Positions 16,810 to 24,651 of a stretch of DNA of 64,000 nucleotides are shown here, one piece after another. The notes below the pieces were generated by a model. The model saw only the letters and a list, made by a program, of their open reading frames with translations. It did no database searches and was not told where the DNA came from. The position numbers were made by a program, and so were the translations under genes. Position 1 is the first letter of the stretch. Each line of letters opens with the position of its first letter. Location of the stretch: NCBI RefSeq assembly GCF_000737515.1, contig NZ_CP006587.1, positions 1,965,001 through 2,029,000 on the forward strand. Direction: 5' to 3'. Origin of the DNA: Hymenobacter sp. APR13 (lineage in GTDB: Bacteria > Bacteroidota > Bacteroidia > Cytophagales > Hymenobacteraceae).

Positions 16810-17619
16810 CTACTTCCAGGCTTTCACAATCAGGCCGGTGCCGGAGTCGTGCAGGGTGCGGGCGTCCAGCCAGTTCAGCAGCAGGCAGAACGGGAACGTG
16901 ACGATGTAATAGAACGGCAGCAGCAGGAAAAACAGCTTGGACTGGCCCAGCATCAGAATGGGGTATTTCATGCTCAGGCGCCACGAAATCTGGCCCGGCT
17001 CGCCGTAGCTGTAGCGGGCCTCAATCCGCTCGAAGCCGGCGGTGCGCAGCTTCTGCTGAATCTCGTGGATGTTGTAGCCGTCGCGCACGTGCTCCTCAAT
17101 GAAGCTGGTTTCGCCGTCGGAGTGCACGTCGGAGCCGCCCTGGTCGGAGGGGGTGGAAATGAGCAGCATGCCGCCGTCTTTGAGGGAGGCGTGGATGTTG
17201 CGGAACACTTCCACGTCTTCCAGAATGTGCTCCATCACGTCCACCGACAAGGCCAGATCGAAGGTGTTGGGCTCCTGGTATAGCACGAGGTCCTGCACGG
17301 CAAACTGGGCGTTGGGGCGGCCGATTTCGCGGAAGAAACGGTTGGAGTCGGCCACCTGCTCGTCTTTCACGTCCACGGCCAGCACCTGCCACTTCTTGCT
17401 TTGGCCGGTCAGCCAGTAGGTATACTGGCCGTAGCCAGAGCCGGCGTCGAGGATGTTCAGGGCCTCGCCGGTGCGGCCTCGGGCCCACTCCCGCAGCTCG
17501 CGGTGCACGTGCCAAGTACGCAGCAGCAACAGATCCAGCAGATGATAGAACAGGCGGCGCAGCAGCGGGGTGCGGTTGAATACCTCGCCCAGGGAGCGTT
17601 TAATCGGGTCGTAATGCAA
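16810..17619 (-). CDS. class I SAM-dependent methyltransferase with C-terminal membrane segment
   Basis: A 269-aa protein. The SAM motif LNILDAGSGYGQYTYWL lies at about residues 52-68 and post-motif I acidic residues at VLAVDVKDEQV. DLALSVDVMEHILEDVE is the motif found in type 11 methyltransferases. Near the C terminus a hydrophobic stretch (KLFFLLLPFYYIVTFPFCLL) suggests membrane attachment. The substrate is unknown; membrane-attached methyltransferases of this kind often act on lipids or quinones. Confidence 0.75.
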   Translation of the reverse strand: MHYDPIKRSLGEVFNRTPLLRRLFYHLLDLLLLRTWHVHRELREWARGRTGEALNILDAGSGYGQYTYWLTGQSKKWQVLAVDVKDEQVADSNRFFREIGRPNAQFAVQDLVLYQEPNTFDLALSVDVMEHILEDVEVFRNIHASLKDGGMLLISTPSDQGGSDVHSDGETSFIEEHVRDGYNIHEIQQKLRTAGFERIEARYSYGEPGQISWRLSMKYPILMLGQSKLFFLLLPFYYIVTFPFCLLLNWLDARTLHDSGTGLIVKAWK

Positions 17620-17738
17620 GAGAGAGTAACTGAGTAGCGGAGTAACTGAGTAAGACGAGTAACTGAGTAATGGAGTAGCTGAGTAAGACGTTCATTATCA
17701 GAACATCCTGCTCAGCTACTCCATTGCTCAGTTACTCG
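17620..17738. repeat. inverted repeat made of tandem 'GAGTAACTGAGTAA' words
   Basis: The left half repeats GAGTAACTGAGTA(A/G) units with small changes; arms 17656-17688 and 17706-17738 pair, and the three differences between the arms are of the T-G (wobble) kind. The right arm overlaps the last codons and stop of rbfA. The same words recur just before pheA (26763-26794) and just before the kinase stop at 37413. Confidence 0.7.
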
Positions 17739-18169
17739 TCATCGTCGTCGGCGAACAGCTTGGGGCGCTTGGGGGCGGCGGTATCGGGCTGGTCGTCGGT
17801 TTCGGGCTCGGGGGCCGGGATGTTGAGCGTCCCCAGCACCTGGTCCATTTTGGCGGCGTAGGCAGCCGAGTCGTCGAGGAAGAACACCAGGTCGGGCACG
17901 ATGCGTAGCTGCTGGCGGATGCGCTTGGCCAGGGCCTGGCGCACGATTTTCTGGTTTTCGCGCACCAGCTCCAGGGTGGCTTCGCCGCTGCCCTCGCGGG
18001 CCAGCAGCTGGCTCAGGTACACGCGGGCCACGCCCAGGTCGGGCGAAACGCGCACGGTGCTGATGCCCGGCGCCAGGCCCGGAAACAGGTGCGGCAGGTC
18101 GCGCTGAAATACGGCGGCCAATTCCTGCTGGAGCAGGCTGGATACTTTCTGTTGTCGTTTGCTTTCCAT
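17732..18169 (-). CDS. rbfA: ribosome-binding factor A
   Basis: A 145-aa protein that assists late maturation of the 30S subunit and 16S rRNA 5' end. It has the KH-like RbfA fold: start MESKRQQKVSSLLQQELAAV, central STVRVSPDLGVARVYLS and closing segment LRIVPDLVFFLDDS. The C-terminal extension is rich in Pro and acidic residues and ends DDDDE. The ATG at 18169 matches the family start. A -7 element (TATCTTTG on the minus strand, 18179-18186) lies 9 nt upstream. Confidence 0.9.
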   Translation of the reverse strand: MESKRQQKVSSLLQQELAAVFQRDLPHLFPGLAPGISTVRVSPDLGVARVYLSQLLAREGSGEATLELVRENQKIVRQALAKRIRQQLRIVPDLVFFLDDSAAYAAKMDQVLGTLNIPAPEPETDDQPDTAAPKRPKLFADDDDE

Positions 18170-18178
18170 ATGAATAAG

Positions 18179-18186
18179 CAAAGATA
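18179..18186 (-). promoter_or_regulatory. -7 promoter element for rbfA
   Basis: TATCTTTG on the minus strand, an exact TAnnTTTG match, 9 nt before the ATG. The mRNA leader would be only a few bases long. Confidence 0.55.
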
Positions 18187-18205
18187 GCGAGTTAGGGGCA
18201 GGGAA

Positions 18206-18369
18206 CAGGTGATGAAGTGATGAGGTGAATGGTGATTGGGTGAATGGGGATGAGGTGAGTGATGGTGTAGGTGAGGATGACAGTACATTTGAATCCTGTA
18301 CTCCCTTCTGTCTCCCGCCTCCCGTCACCTGTCCCCTCATTACTTCATCACCATTCACTTCATCACCTG
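18206..18369. repeat. imperfect inverted repeat of 'GATGAGGTGAATGG' words
   Basis: The left segment from 18206 (CAGGTGATGAAGTGATGAGG) and the right segment ending at 18369 (CACTTCATCACCTG) are complementary with indels, because both are made of drifting GATGA/GGTGA words. It fills the gap between the divergent rbfA and GT-C-like genes. Confidence 0.6.
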
Positions 18370-18384
18370 TAACCTTTCACCCCC

Positions 18385-19797
18385 TTGCTTCACTTCTTTA
18401 AAAGCCCGTTGCCTTCCCGTTTGCTGGCGCTGCTGCTGCTGGTGCTGGCCGTGCGGCTGCCGCTGCTCTGGTGGGGCATTCCGCTCTCGGCCGTAGAGCT
18501 GCGGGCCCTGCTGGTGGGCGAGCGGCTGCACGACGGCGCCCTGCCCTACCGCGACCTGTACGATGCCACGGCCCCGCTGGCGGCGGCTCTGTTCGGCCTC
18601 CTCGACGTGGTGGCCTCGCGCCCGCTCTGGCTGTACCGGATTCTGGCCCTGGCCCTGCTCCTGACCCAGGCGTTGCGCCTGAGCTTCGTGCTCAACCGGG
18701 CCGATGTGCACCCGGAGCGCGGCTACGTGGCGGCGCTGGTGTACATGGTGCTGGCCAGCGTCACGACCGACCTCGACGTGCTGTCGCCGCTGCTGCTGGG
18801 CCAGACGTTTGTTGTGCTGGCCCTGAGTGCGTTGCTACCTACTTCGCGGGAGGGCTACGACAACCGCCGCCTGTTTCGGGCGGGTTTTCTGATTGGGGTG
18901 GCGGCGCTGTGCTACCTGCCGCTGGCGCTGTTTCTGCTGGTGGGGCTGTTTGCCGTTATCATCTTCGCGGCCAACTCGTTCCGAAGCTTTCTGCTGCTGC
19001 TCTGCGGCTTTGGGTTTCCGTACGCGGTGGTGGCCACCTTTCTGCTCTACAACGATGCCCTGCCCGAGTTTCGGCAGTACCACCTGACGCCCACGCTGAG
19101 CGGCCTGGTGCTGGGCGCCGACGGCCTGCCGCTGGCGCTGCAGTGGAAGCTGCTGGTGCTGCCGGGCGCGGTGCTGCTGCTGGCGCTGGCGCGCTCGTTC
19201 ACCACGTCGCTGGGGCTGGTGTTTCAGATAAAGTTTCAGCAGCTGATGCTGGTGTGGCTGCTGGTGGCCGTGCTGATGGTGGCGGCCGGGCGCGGCACCG
19301 CGCCGGGCACGCTGGTGCTGGTGCTGCCGCCTGTCACGTATTTCAGCCTGTTTCTGTGGCAGAAGGCGCCCCGCGCCTGGGTCGTGGACGTGCTGTTTCT
19401 GGCGGTGCTGGGTGGCGTGGTGGCCGTGCGCTACCGCACGCTGGCCGGCCTCGATGTGGCGTTGCGCTTCCCGTCGGAAAGCACGTACGCCATGCAGCTG
19501 CACCCGGCCTACGCGCAGCTGAGCGGGCAGCGCCTGCTGGTGCTGGGGCCCGACCTGCGCCCTTACATCAACAACCAGCCCGCCTCGCCCTACCTCGACT
19601 GGCGCCTCGCCCAGGTCGATTTCGGCCACCTCAGCCAGTACGCGGCCGTCTACCGGCTCGCGCGCAACCTGGCGCCCGCCCCACCCACCGTCCTCATCGA
19701 CCAAACCAACCGCCTGGCGGAGCTGCAATACAAGATACCCGCCGTGTTCGGCCGCTACCAGCCCACCGCCACCCAGCGCGTGTATAGGTTGAAATAA
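18385..19797 (+). CDS. polytopic membrane protein, GT-C glycosyltransferase-like
   Basis: A 470-aa protein with about ten hydrophobic segments. After the first helix comes ALPYRDLYDATAPLAAALF, which resembles the YRD..D..PP loop of GT-C enzymes (ArnT/PMT family) that use polyprenyl-linked sugars. The acidic residue of the first loop would be the Glu in SAVELRALL. A TTG at 18385 is the only reasonable start: an in-frame stop lies at 18370-18372 and no ATG occurs for more than 100 codons. Neighbours give no pathway. The family call is moderate and the substrate unknown. Confidence 0.6.
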   Translation: MLHFFKSPLPSRLLALLLLVLAVRLPLLWWGIPLSAVELRALLVGERLHDGALPYRDLYDATAPLAAALFGLLDVVASRPLWLYRILALALLLTQALRLSFVLNRADVHPERGYVAALVYMVLASVTTDLDVLSPLLLGQTFVVLALSALLPTSREGYDNRRLFRAGFLIGVAALCYLPLALFLLVGLFAVIIFAANSFRSFLLLLCGFGFPYAVVATFLLYNDALPEFRQYHLTPTLSGLVLGADGLPLALQWKLLVLPGAVLLLALARSFTTSLGLVFQIKFQQLMLVWLLVAVLMVAAGRGTAPGTLVLVLPPVTYFSLFLWQKAPRAWVVDVLFLAVLGGVVAVRYRTLAGLDVALRFPSESTYAMQLHPAYAQLSGQRLLVLGPDLRPYINNQPASPYLDWRLAQVDFGHLSQYAAVYRLARNLAPAPPTVLIDQTNRLAELQYKIPAVFGRYQPTATQRVYRLK

Positions 19798-19799
19798 AT

Positions 19800-20040
19800 G
19801 GTTGAATGGCTTGATTGTTAAATGGTTGGTCGTTCGGCTAGCCCCAGCGGGGCGGCATATCGGTAGCAAAACGTTAGATAAGAAAACAACAAAGCCCCAG
19901 CGGGCGACACCTAACCGCTTGGTTAAGGTGTCGCCCCGCTGGGGCTTTCAGGTTCCAATTCTATTTGAATCGACTACCAATATGCCGCCCCGCTGGGGCT
20001 AGTCGAACGGCCAACCATTTAACAATCAAGCCATTCAACC
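19800..20040. repeat. nested 241-bp inverted repeat
   Basis: The outer arms 19800-19866 and 19974-20040 (67 bp) differ at three positions only. An inner pair, 19891-19916 and 19921-19948, shares the core AAAGCCCCAGCGGG. The core AGCCCCAGCGGGGCGGCAT also occurs in both outer arms, so the element looks like one hairpin inserted inside another. It fills the whole gap between the convergent GT-C-like and rpiB genes. Confidence 0.85.
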
Positions 20041-20046
20041 ATGCAA

Positions 20047-20487
20047 TCAGCAATCAATCTTATTCACCCGGTTCTGGTGGCGGCCGCCTTCGAAGGCGGT
20101 GTTGAGGAACTGGCTGACGATGGCGCGGGCCTGCTCCTCGCTCACGAAGCGGGCCGGCACGCAGATGATGTTGGCGTCGTTGTGCTGGCGGGCCAGCTCG
20201 GCCAGCTCCGGCTCCCAGGCAATGGCCGCCCGGATGCCGCGGTGCTTGTTGGCCGTGATGCACACGCCGTTGGCCGAGCCGCACACCAGAATACCGCGCT
20301 CCAGCTCGCCGCCCGTAATGGCCGTAGCCAGTGGGTGCACAAAGTCGGGGTAGTCGACGGAGTCGGCGGAGTGGGTGCCGAAGTCGCGCACCGCGTAGCC
20401 GTTGTCGCGCAGCCAGTCGGCCAGCATCTGTTTGTAGGCGAAGCCGGCGTGGTCGGAGCCGAGGGCAATGGGAGTCTGGTCGGACAT
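20047..20487 (-). CDS. rpiB: ribose-5-phosphate isomerase B
   Basis: A 146-aa enzyme interconverting ribose-5-phosphate and ribulose-5-phosphate (pentose phosphate pathway). The start PIALGSDHAGFAYKQML carries the substrate-binding Asp-His; the active-site cysteine lies in GILVCGSANGVCITANKH, followed by RGIRAAI. The length is normal. The ATG at 20487 matches the family start; an in-frame ATG 14 codons upstream would add an unconserved extension. Confidence 0.92.
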   Translation of the reverse strand: MSDQTPIALGSDHAGFAYKQMLADWLRDNGYAVRDFGTHSADSVDYPDFVHPLATAITGGELERGILVCGSANGVCITANKHRGIRAAIAWEPELAELARQHNDANIICVPARFVSEEQARAIVSQFLNTAFEGGRHQNRVNKIDC

Positions 20488-20517
20488 GGAAAGAAAGGGA
20501 AGAGGGTGAAGACGGAA

Positions 20518-20573
20518 AATGGCCGGCAAAAAATGGGTCTGGAGGTTCAGAACATCATTTTTTGCCGGCCATT
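20518..20573. terminator. hairpin with A/T-flanked 18-bp arms
   Basis: Perfect arms AATGGCCGGCAAAAAATG (20518-20535) and its complement (20556-20573), with a 20-nt loop. It lies between the tatC stop and the rpiB start, both on the minus strand. The run of six T inside the stem is compatible with termination after tatC. Confidence 0.6.
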
Positions 20574-20594
20574 GTGCAGTGCTGGATTTCGGAG

Positions 20595-21452
20595 TTACGC
20601 TATGCCGTTGTTCTCCGCGAGCCGCTCGTTCAGCATCTTGGTGCGGTTGCGGCTCACGATGTGGGCAATGTGAATGCTCAGCTCGTAGAGCAGCACGATG
20701 GGAATCGTGACGATGATCTGGGCCGAAATATCGGGCGGCGTGATGATGGCCGCCACAATGAGGATGACCACAATGGCGTGCTTGCGGTAGAGGCGCATGA
20801 TTTCGGGCGTCACGATGCCGGCTTTGGCCAGGAAGAACACAATCATCGGCAGCTCAAACACCCCGGCGCACGACACCGACATAGTGGTGAGCGTACTGAT
20901 GTAGCTCTGCATGTCGATCTGGTTTTCGATGGTTGAGTCGATCTGGTAGGAAGCCAGAAACTGGATGCTCAGGGGCGCGGCAATGTAGTAGCCGAACAGC
21001 AAGCCCACGATAAACAGCAGCGACACGAAGAACACCGCCCCGCGCGAATTAGCCCGCTCGTGCGGGTACAGGCCGGGCTTGATGAAGCGCCAGATTTCCC
21101 AGAACGTGTACGGAAACGCCAGCACCAGCCCCACCACCAACGAGGTGCTGATGTGCATGGTCAGCTGCCCGCTCATCTCGCGGTTCTGAATCACAAACCC
21201 GATCTGGTCGATGCACAGGTCCGGGGCGCCCACCCACGCGCCGAAGCGGCAGAAGGCCTTGTAGGTCCAGAAATCGGCCCGCGACGGGCCCAGAATCAAA
21301 TCGTGAAACAGGAATTCCTTGGAGAAGAAGGCAATGCTGGCAAACACGACAATCGAAATGGCCGCGCGGATGATGTGCCACCGCAAGGCCTCCAGATGGT
21401 CGATGAAAGACATTTCCTGGGGCTGGCCCAGGACGGGTTGTTCTGTATTCAA
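20595..21452 (-). CDS. tatC: Sec-independent (Tat) protein translocase subunit TatC
   Basis: Integral membrane receptor of the twin-arginine export pathway, six helices. The N-terminal motif EMSFIDHLEALRWHI (TatC signature F.DHL.ELR) and the block PYTFWEIWRFIKPGLYPHE with its conserved Glu are present. The conserved Glu just before MSF argues for a start upstream of the ATG at 21413; the in-frame TTG at 21452 is used here, and an ATG at 21515 would extend into repeat DNA. An insertion of ~40 residues in the first periplasmic loop (FWTYKAFCRFGAWVG) is common in Bacteroidetes. No tatA is seen nearby. Confidence 0.88.
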   Translation of the reverse strand: MNTEQPVLGQPQEMSFIDHLEALRWHIIRAAISIVVFASIAFFSKEFLFHDLILGPSRADFWTYKAFCRFGAWVGAPDLCIDQIGFVIQNREMSGQLTMHISTSLVVGLVLAFPYTFWEIWRFIKPGLYPHERANSRGAVFFVSLLFIVGLLFGYYIAAPLSIQFLASYQIDSTIENQIDMQSYISTLTTMSVSCAGVFELPMIVFFLAKAGIVTPEIMRLYRKHAIVVILIVAAIITPPDISAQIIVTIPIVLLYELSIHIAHIVSRNRTKMLNERLAENNGIA

Positions 21453-21466
21453 AGCAGACAGCGAAA

Positions 21467-21594
21467 TAGTGAGGTGGTGAACGGGTGAGGGCGGCGACGG
21501 CAGACGAAACGGCAAGACACAAACGAGAAACCCGGCCGACAGGATGTACGGGCCCGGCTTCGGTAGTGATGCTTAGCGGTTCACCACCTCACTA
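21467..21594. repeat. inverted repeat, 16-bp perfect arms
   Basis: TAGTGAGGTGGTGAAC at 21467-21482 and its exact complement at 21579-21594, about 96 bp apart, between tatC and glyA. It is built of GTGA-type words like the other intergenic repeats of this window. Confidence 0.6.
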
Positions 21595-21602
21595 CGGCAC
21601 CG

Positions 21603-22895
21603 CTAGGCAAACAGCGGAAACTGCTGCATCCACTCGTTTACCTGGCTACGCACACGCAGCAGATATGCGTCGTCGTCGTGGTTGAGCAGGGCCTGGTCGA
21701 TGAGGTCTACGATGCGGGCCATATCGGGTTCCTTGAGGCCGCGGGTGGTGACGGCGGCCGAGCCAATGCGCATGCCGCTGGTCACGAAGGGCGACTTATC
21801 GTCGAAGGGCACCATGTTTTTGTTGATGGTGATGTCGGCCTTCACGAGGGTGTTTTCGGCCAGCTTGCCCGTCAGGCCTTTGCTGCGCAGGTCGATGAGC
21901 ATCAGGTGGTTGTCTGTGCCGCCCGAGATGATCTGGTAGCCGCGCTCCACGAAGCCGCTTGCCAACGCCTGGGCGTTGCGGATTACCTGGTGGGTGTAGT
22001 CGGTGTAAGCGTCGGAGAGGCATTCGCCGAAGGCCACGGCCTTCGCCCCAATAACGTGCTCCAGCGGCCCGCCCTGCGTACCGGGGAACACGCCCGAGTC
22101 CAGCAGGCTGCTCATCATGCGCAGCTCGCCTTTCGGTGTTTTCAGGCCGAAGGGGTTCTCAAAGTCCTTGCCCAGCATGATGAGGCCACCGCGCGGGCCG
22201 CGCAGGGTCTTGTGCGTGGTCGTCGTGACGATGTGGCAATAATCAAACGGGTTGTTCAGCAAGCCTTTGGCAATCAGGCCCGAAGGGTGCGAAATATCGG
22301 CCAGCAGCAGTGCGCCTACTTCGTCGGCGGCTTCGCGCAGGGCCTGGTAGTTCCAGTCGCGGGAGTAGGCCGAGGCGCCGCAGATGATGAGCTTGGGCTG
22401 CTCGCGGCGGGCGGTTTCCTTTACTTTCTCCCAGTCGATGAGGCCGGTTTCTTTCTCCACGCCATAAAACGACGGCTGGTAGAGCTTGCCCGAGAAGTTG
22501 ACGGGCGAGCCGTGGGTGAGGTGGCCGCCGTGGCTGAGGTCGAAGCCCAGAATTTTGTCGCCGGGGTTGAGGATGGCCAGCATCACGGCGGCGTTGGCCT
22601 GGGCGCCGGAGTGCGGCTGCACGTTCACCCACTCCACGCCAAACAGCTGCTTGGCGCGGTCGATGGCCAGCTGCTCGATCTGGTCCACGATTTCGCAGCC
22701 ACCATAGTAGCGCTTGCCGGGCAGGCCCTCGGCGTATTTGTTGGTCAGAATAGAGCCCTGGGCCCGCATCACCTGCTCCGAAACGTAGTTTTCGGAGGCA
22801 ATGAGCTCAATGCCGTGGGTCTGGCGCTCTTTCTCGCGCTCAATCAGGTCGAAAATGGCGGTGTCTTGCACGAGGGCGGGGGCTTGCGTTTCCAT
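21603..22895 (-). CDS. glyA: serine hydroxymethyltransferase
   Basis: A 430-aa PLP enzyme converting serine and tetrahydrofolate to glycine and 5,10-methylene-THF, the main source of one-carbon units. Seen: [21 protein letters not shown] at the N terminus, [11 protein letters not shown], and the PLP lysine in [17 protein letters not shown]. The ATG at 22895 fits the family; the frame stays open upstream, but a -7 element ends 5 nt before this ATG and marks the start. Confidence 0.95.
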   Translation of the reverse strand: METQAPALVQDTAIFDLIEREKERQTHGIELIASENYVSEQVMRAQGSILTNKYAEGLPGKRYYGGCEIVDQIEQLAIDRAKQLFGVEWVNVQPHSGAQANAAVMLAILNPGDKILGFDLSHGGHLTHGSPVNFSGKLYQPSFYGVEKETGLIDWEKVKETARREQPKLIICGASAYSRDWNYQALREAADEVGALLLADISHPSGLIAKGLLNNPFDYCHIVTTTTHKTLRGPRGGLIMLGKDFENPFGLKTPKGELRMMSSLLDSGVFPGTQGGPLEHVIGAKAVAFGECLSDAYTDYTHQVIRNAQALASGFVERGYQIISGGTDNHLMLIDLRSKGLTGKLAENTLVKADITINKNMVPFDDKSPFVTSGMRIGSAAVTTRGLKEPDMARIVDLIDQALLNHDDDAYLLRVRSQVNEWMQQFPLFA

Positions 22896-22900
22896 ACTTC

Positions 22901-22908
22901 CAAAGGTA
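22901..22908 (-). promoter_or_regulatory. -7 promoter element for glyA, likely leaderless transcript
   Basis: TACCTTTG on the minus strand with TTG 19 nt further upstream (22928-22930), a good match to the Bacteroidetes promoter. Only 5 nt separate the element from the ATG, so the transcript probably begins at or next to the start codon. Confidence 0.65.
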
Positions 22909-23136
22909 CGCCACCGGCCCGAACTGCCAAGAACATACGGCGGGCGGCACAGCGGACTGCGCCGCGCGTCGCAAATTTTTTCGGGGGCCACGTGTGAAAT
23001 CCGGCCCACTGGCGCATCAGAAGAACAGATTTGGGCGTTTGGCGGATGCGCCGGCGCTGCAGTTCGCGCCACGTATGCAACGCGGCAGGCCTCTTTAGGT
23101 ATCCTGCAGATAGGCAAGTGACTGGTTAACAAAGAA

Positions 23137-23311
23137 ATTGGGTCAGGTCGGGCGCTTCACTCACCCTTCCGGTAAGGGGCTCCGGCTGGTTGCAGCCGGC
23201 CGGCGCTACGCTACTTGCCAGAACCCGGCCTGACCTCTGGCCTGGCAGCGGCTTCGGCCGGTGCCGTTTAATGCCAAAAGACCCTGCCGGCTAACCGGCA
23301 GGGTCTTTTTG
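23137..23311 (+). ncRNA. candidate structured noncoding RNA with terminator
   Basis: No credible protein is encoded between 22909 and 23455. On the plus strand GGTCAGGTCGGG (23141-23152) pairs with CCCGGCCTGACC (23224-23235), including one U-G pair that would be a C-A mismatch on the other strand. Inside lie CCGGCTG-GTTG-CAGCCGG (23182-23199) and CCCTT-CCGGT-AAGGG. A stem closed by a C(UUCG)G tetraloop follows (about 23244-23266), then a terminator. No SRP GGAA loop, tmRNA tRNA-like end or RNase P core is visible, so the class is unknown. Confidence 0.4.
23276..23311 (+). terminator. intrinsic terminator
   Basis: Perfect 15-bp arms AAAAGACCCTGCCGG and complement around a CTAA loop, followed by T. 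It ends the candidate RNA and could also work on the minus strand, where the T run is shorter. Confidence 0.7.
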
Positions 23312-23325
23312 TTGGTCGACTGTGG

Positions 23326-23457
23326 CGCAGACTTCAGTCCGCAGCCCGCCGGTACCGGGCCAGCTGGTTGGGCTACAGACTGAAGTCCGTGCCGCAGCCG
23401 GCTGGTACTAGACCAGATGTTGGGGCTACGGACTGCAGTCCGTGCCACAGCCGGCTT
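23326..23457. repeat. cluster of direct and inverted 'ACTGAAGTCCGTGCC' repeats
   Basis: Two direct copies of a ~45-bp unit (GGGCTACAGACTGAAGTCCG.. and GGGGCTACGGACTGCAGTCC..) follow an inverted copy (GCAGACTTCAGTCCGCAGCC). The unit ends with CAGCCGGCT. The cluster abuts the stop codon of the beta-barrel gene. Confidence 0.65.
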
Positions 23458-24229
23458 AGAACGAGTAGTTCACCGAGGCTTTGATGACGCGGTTCTGAGC
23501 GTCGAAGCGGTTGTTTTTGTCGAGCGACGACAGGCCGTAGTCGTAGCCGGCGCTTACGCCGATGCCGCTGCTGTGCTGGTAGCCCAAGCCGCCGGTCACG
23601 CTGAAATCAACTGGGCGGAACTGGTCTTTGATGTCGAAGTCCTGCTGGAAGGCATCGAAGCCCAGCGCGCCGGCTTCCACGCGCACCTTGTTGCTGAGCA
23701 GGAACGAAGCCTGCGGGCCGGCGAAGATGTAGAAGCCGGGCGTCACGTTGATTTTGGCCAGCACCGGCACATCGAGGTAGGCCATGCGCGAGGTGGCCGT
23801 CACGCGGGCATTCAGGAAGTCCAGCTGCTCGAAGGGAAGCGTGCCCACCAGGCGGGCGCCCTTCTCGGAGTACAGCACGCCGGGCTCGATGGAGAAGCCG
23901 GGCGCAACGGGCAGCGTGGCGTAGAGGCCGGCGTGGAAGCCGGTTTTCATTTCCTTGGTCACGCCGCCGTTGGTGTAGCCGGCCAGGTCCATCACGCTCT
24001 GCACGGCATCGCCCGACCAGTCCGACACGTTCACGCCGGCCCGAATGCCGATCTGGGCGCCGCCCGTGCTGGCCGTCGGCCGGCGCACCGCCGATACCGA
24101 ACGGGCCTGGGCCTTACCGGTATAGGCCGGCACGCGGTGGGTTTGCACCTGAGCCTGGGCGGCGGTGCCCACGGCGGAGAAGAGAAGCGTAGCGGCGGCC
24201 AGGCGGCCAAAGAAAGAAGAAGCTTTCAT
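23456..24229 (-). CDS. outer membrane beta-barrel protein (PorT-like)
   Basis: A 257-aa secreted protein with an N-terminal signal peptide (cleavage predicted after AQA near residue 26) and a C-terminal part of alternating strands: QIGIRAGVNVSDW, GFHAGLYATLPV, FSIEPGVLYSEKGARL, AYLDVPVLAKI, FYIFAGPQASFLLS and a final Phe (SVNYSF). This is the 'outer membrane beta-barrel/PorT' pattern of Bacteroidetes. The function is unknown; PorT itself belongs to the T9SS, but this general family is large. Confidence 0.75.
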   Translation of the reverse strand: MKASSFFGRLAAATLLFSAVGTAAQAQVQTHRVPAYTGKAQARSVSAVRRPTASTGGAQIGIRAGVNVSDWSGDAVQSVMDLAGYTNGGVTKEMKTGFHAGLYATLPVAPGFSIEPGVLYSEKGARLVGTLPFEQLDFLNARVTATSRMAYLDVPVLAKINVTPGFYIFAGPQASFLLSNKVRVEAGALGFDAFQQDFDIKDQFRPVDFSVTGGLGYQHSSGIGVSAGYDYGLSSLDKNNRFDAQNRVIKASVNYSF

Positions 24230-24651
24230 AACGAAGAGGACGGTTGAAGTGAGGTGCCGGCCGCCGCACTGCGCGGGCTAAAAGGCGGGCTGTTGATGGG
24301 GGCTTTTACAAAACCGTGCCAGTTTTTGAAAATTCGCCTGACCCGTCTTTGGCTTCTTGCGGCGGGCAGGGCCAGGGCGTGAGGGCGCTACGCCACAATT
24401 ATGTTGGCCCTTGGCGGGTTACATTGGCCCGCCCAATTGCATAAACCACCACAGGCGGCGCCGCTTGTATACTTCCTCACCCGAGGCCCGACTGCAAGCA
24501 GTGGGCCCCGCTGGTTCTGCAGCCGCTGGTTTCCGTCGCGAAGGGAAACGGGCCGCAGAGCCGCCCCACGCAAGGTCGCGAGTTGCGGCGGGGCGGATAG
24601 CCGGCAATTGTTGCCGGGTGAGGCTTTTTCATCCTCCAAGCCTTCCTTCTG
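24230..24651. other. 422-bp divergent intergenic region, no gene seen
   Basis: Separates the divergent beta-barrel and VWA lipoprotein genes. The short open frames here lack coding character. There is no exact TAnnTTTG element on either strand; the nearest is TATGTTGG at about 24401. No strong palindrome or terminator is visible. Confidence 0.5.

Noticed and set aside
23137..23311. SRP RNA, tmRNA or RNase P RNA
   Set aside because: GGTCAGGTCGGG recalls part of the SRP RNA, but the GGAA-capped helix is missing. No tRNA-like end or RNase P core is present.
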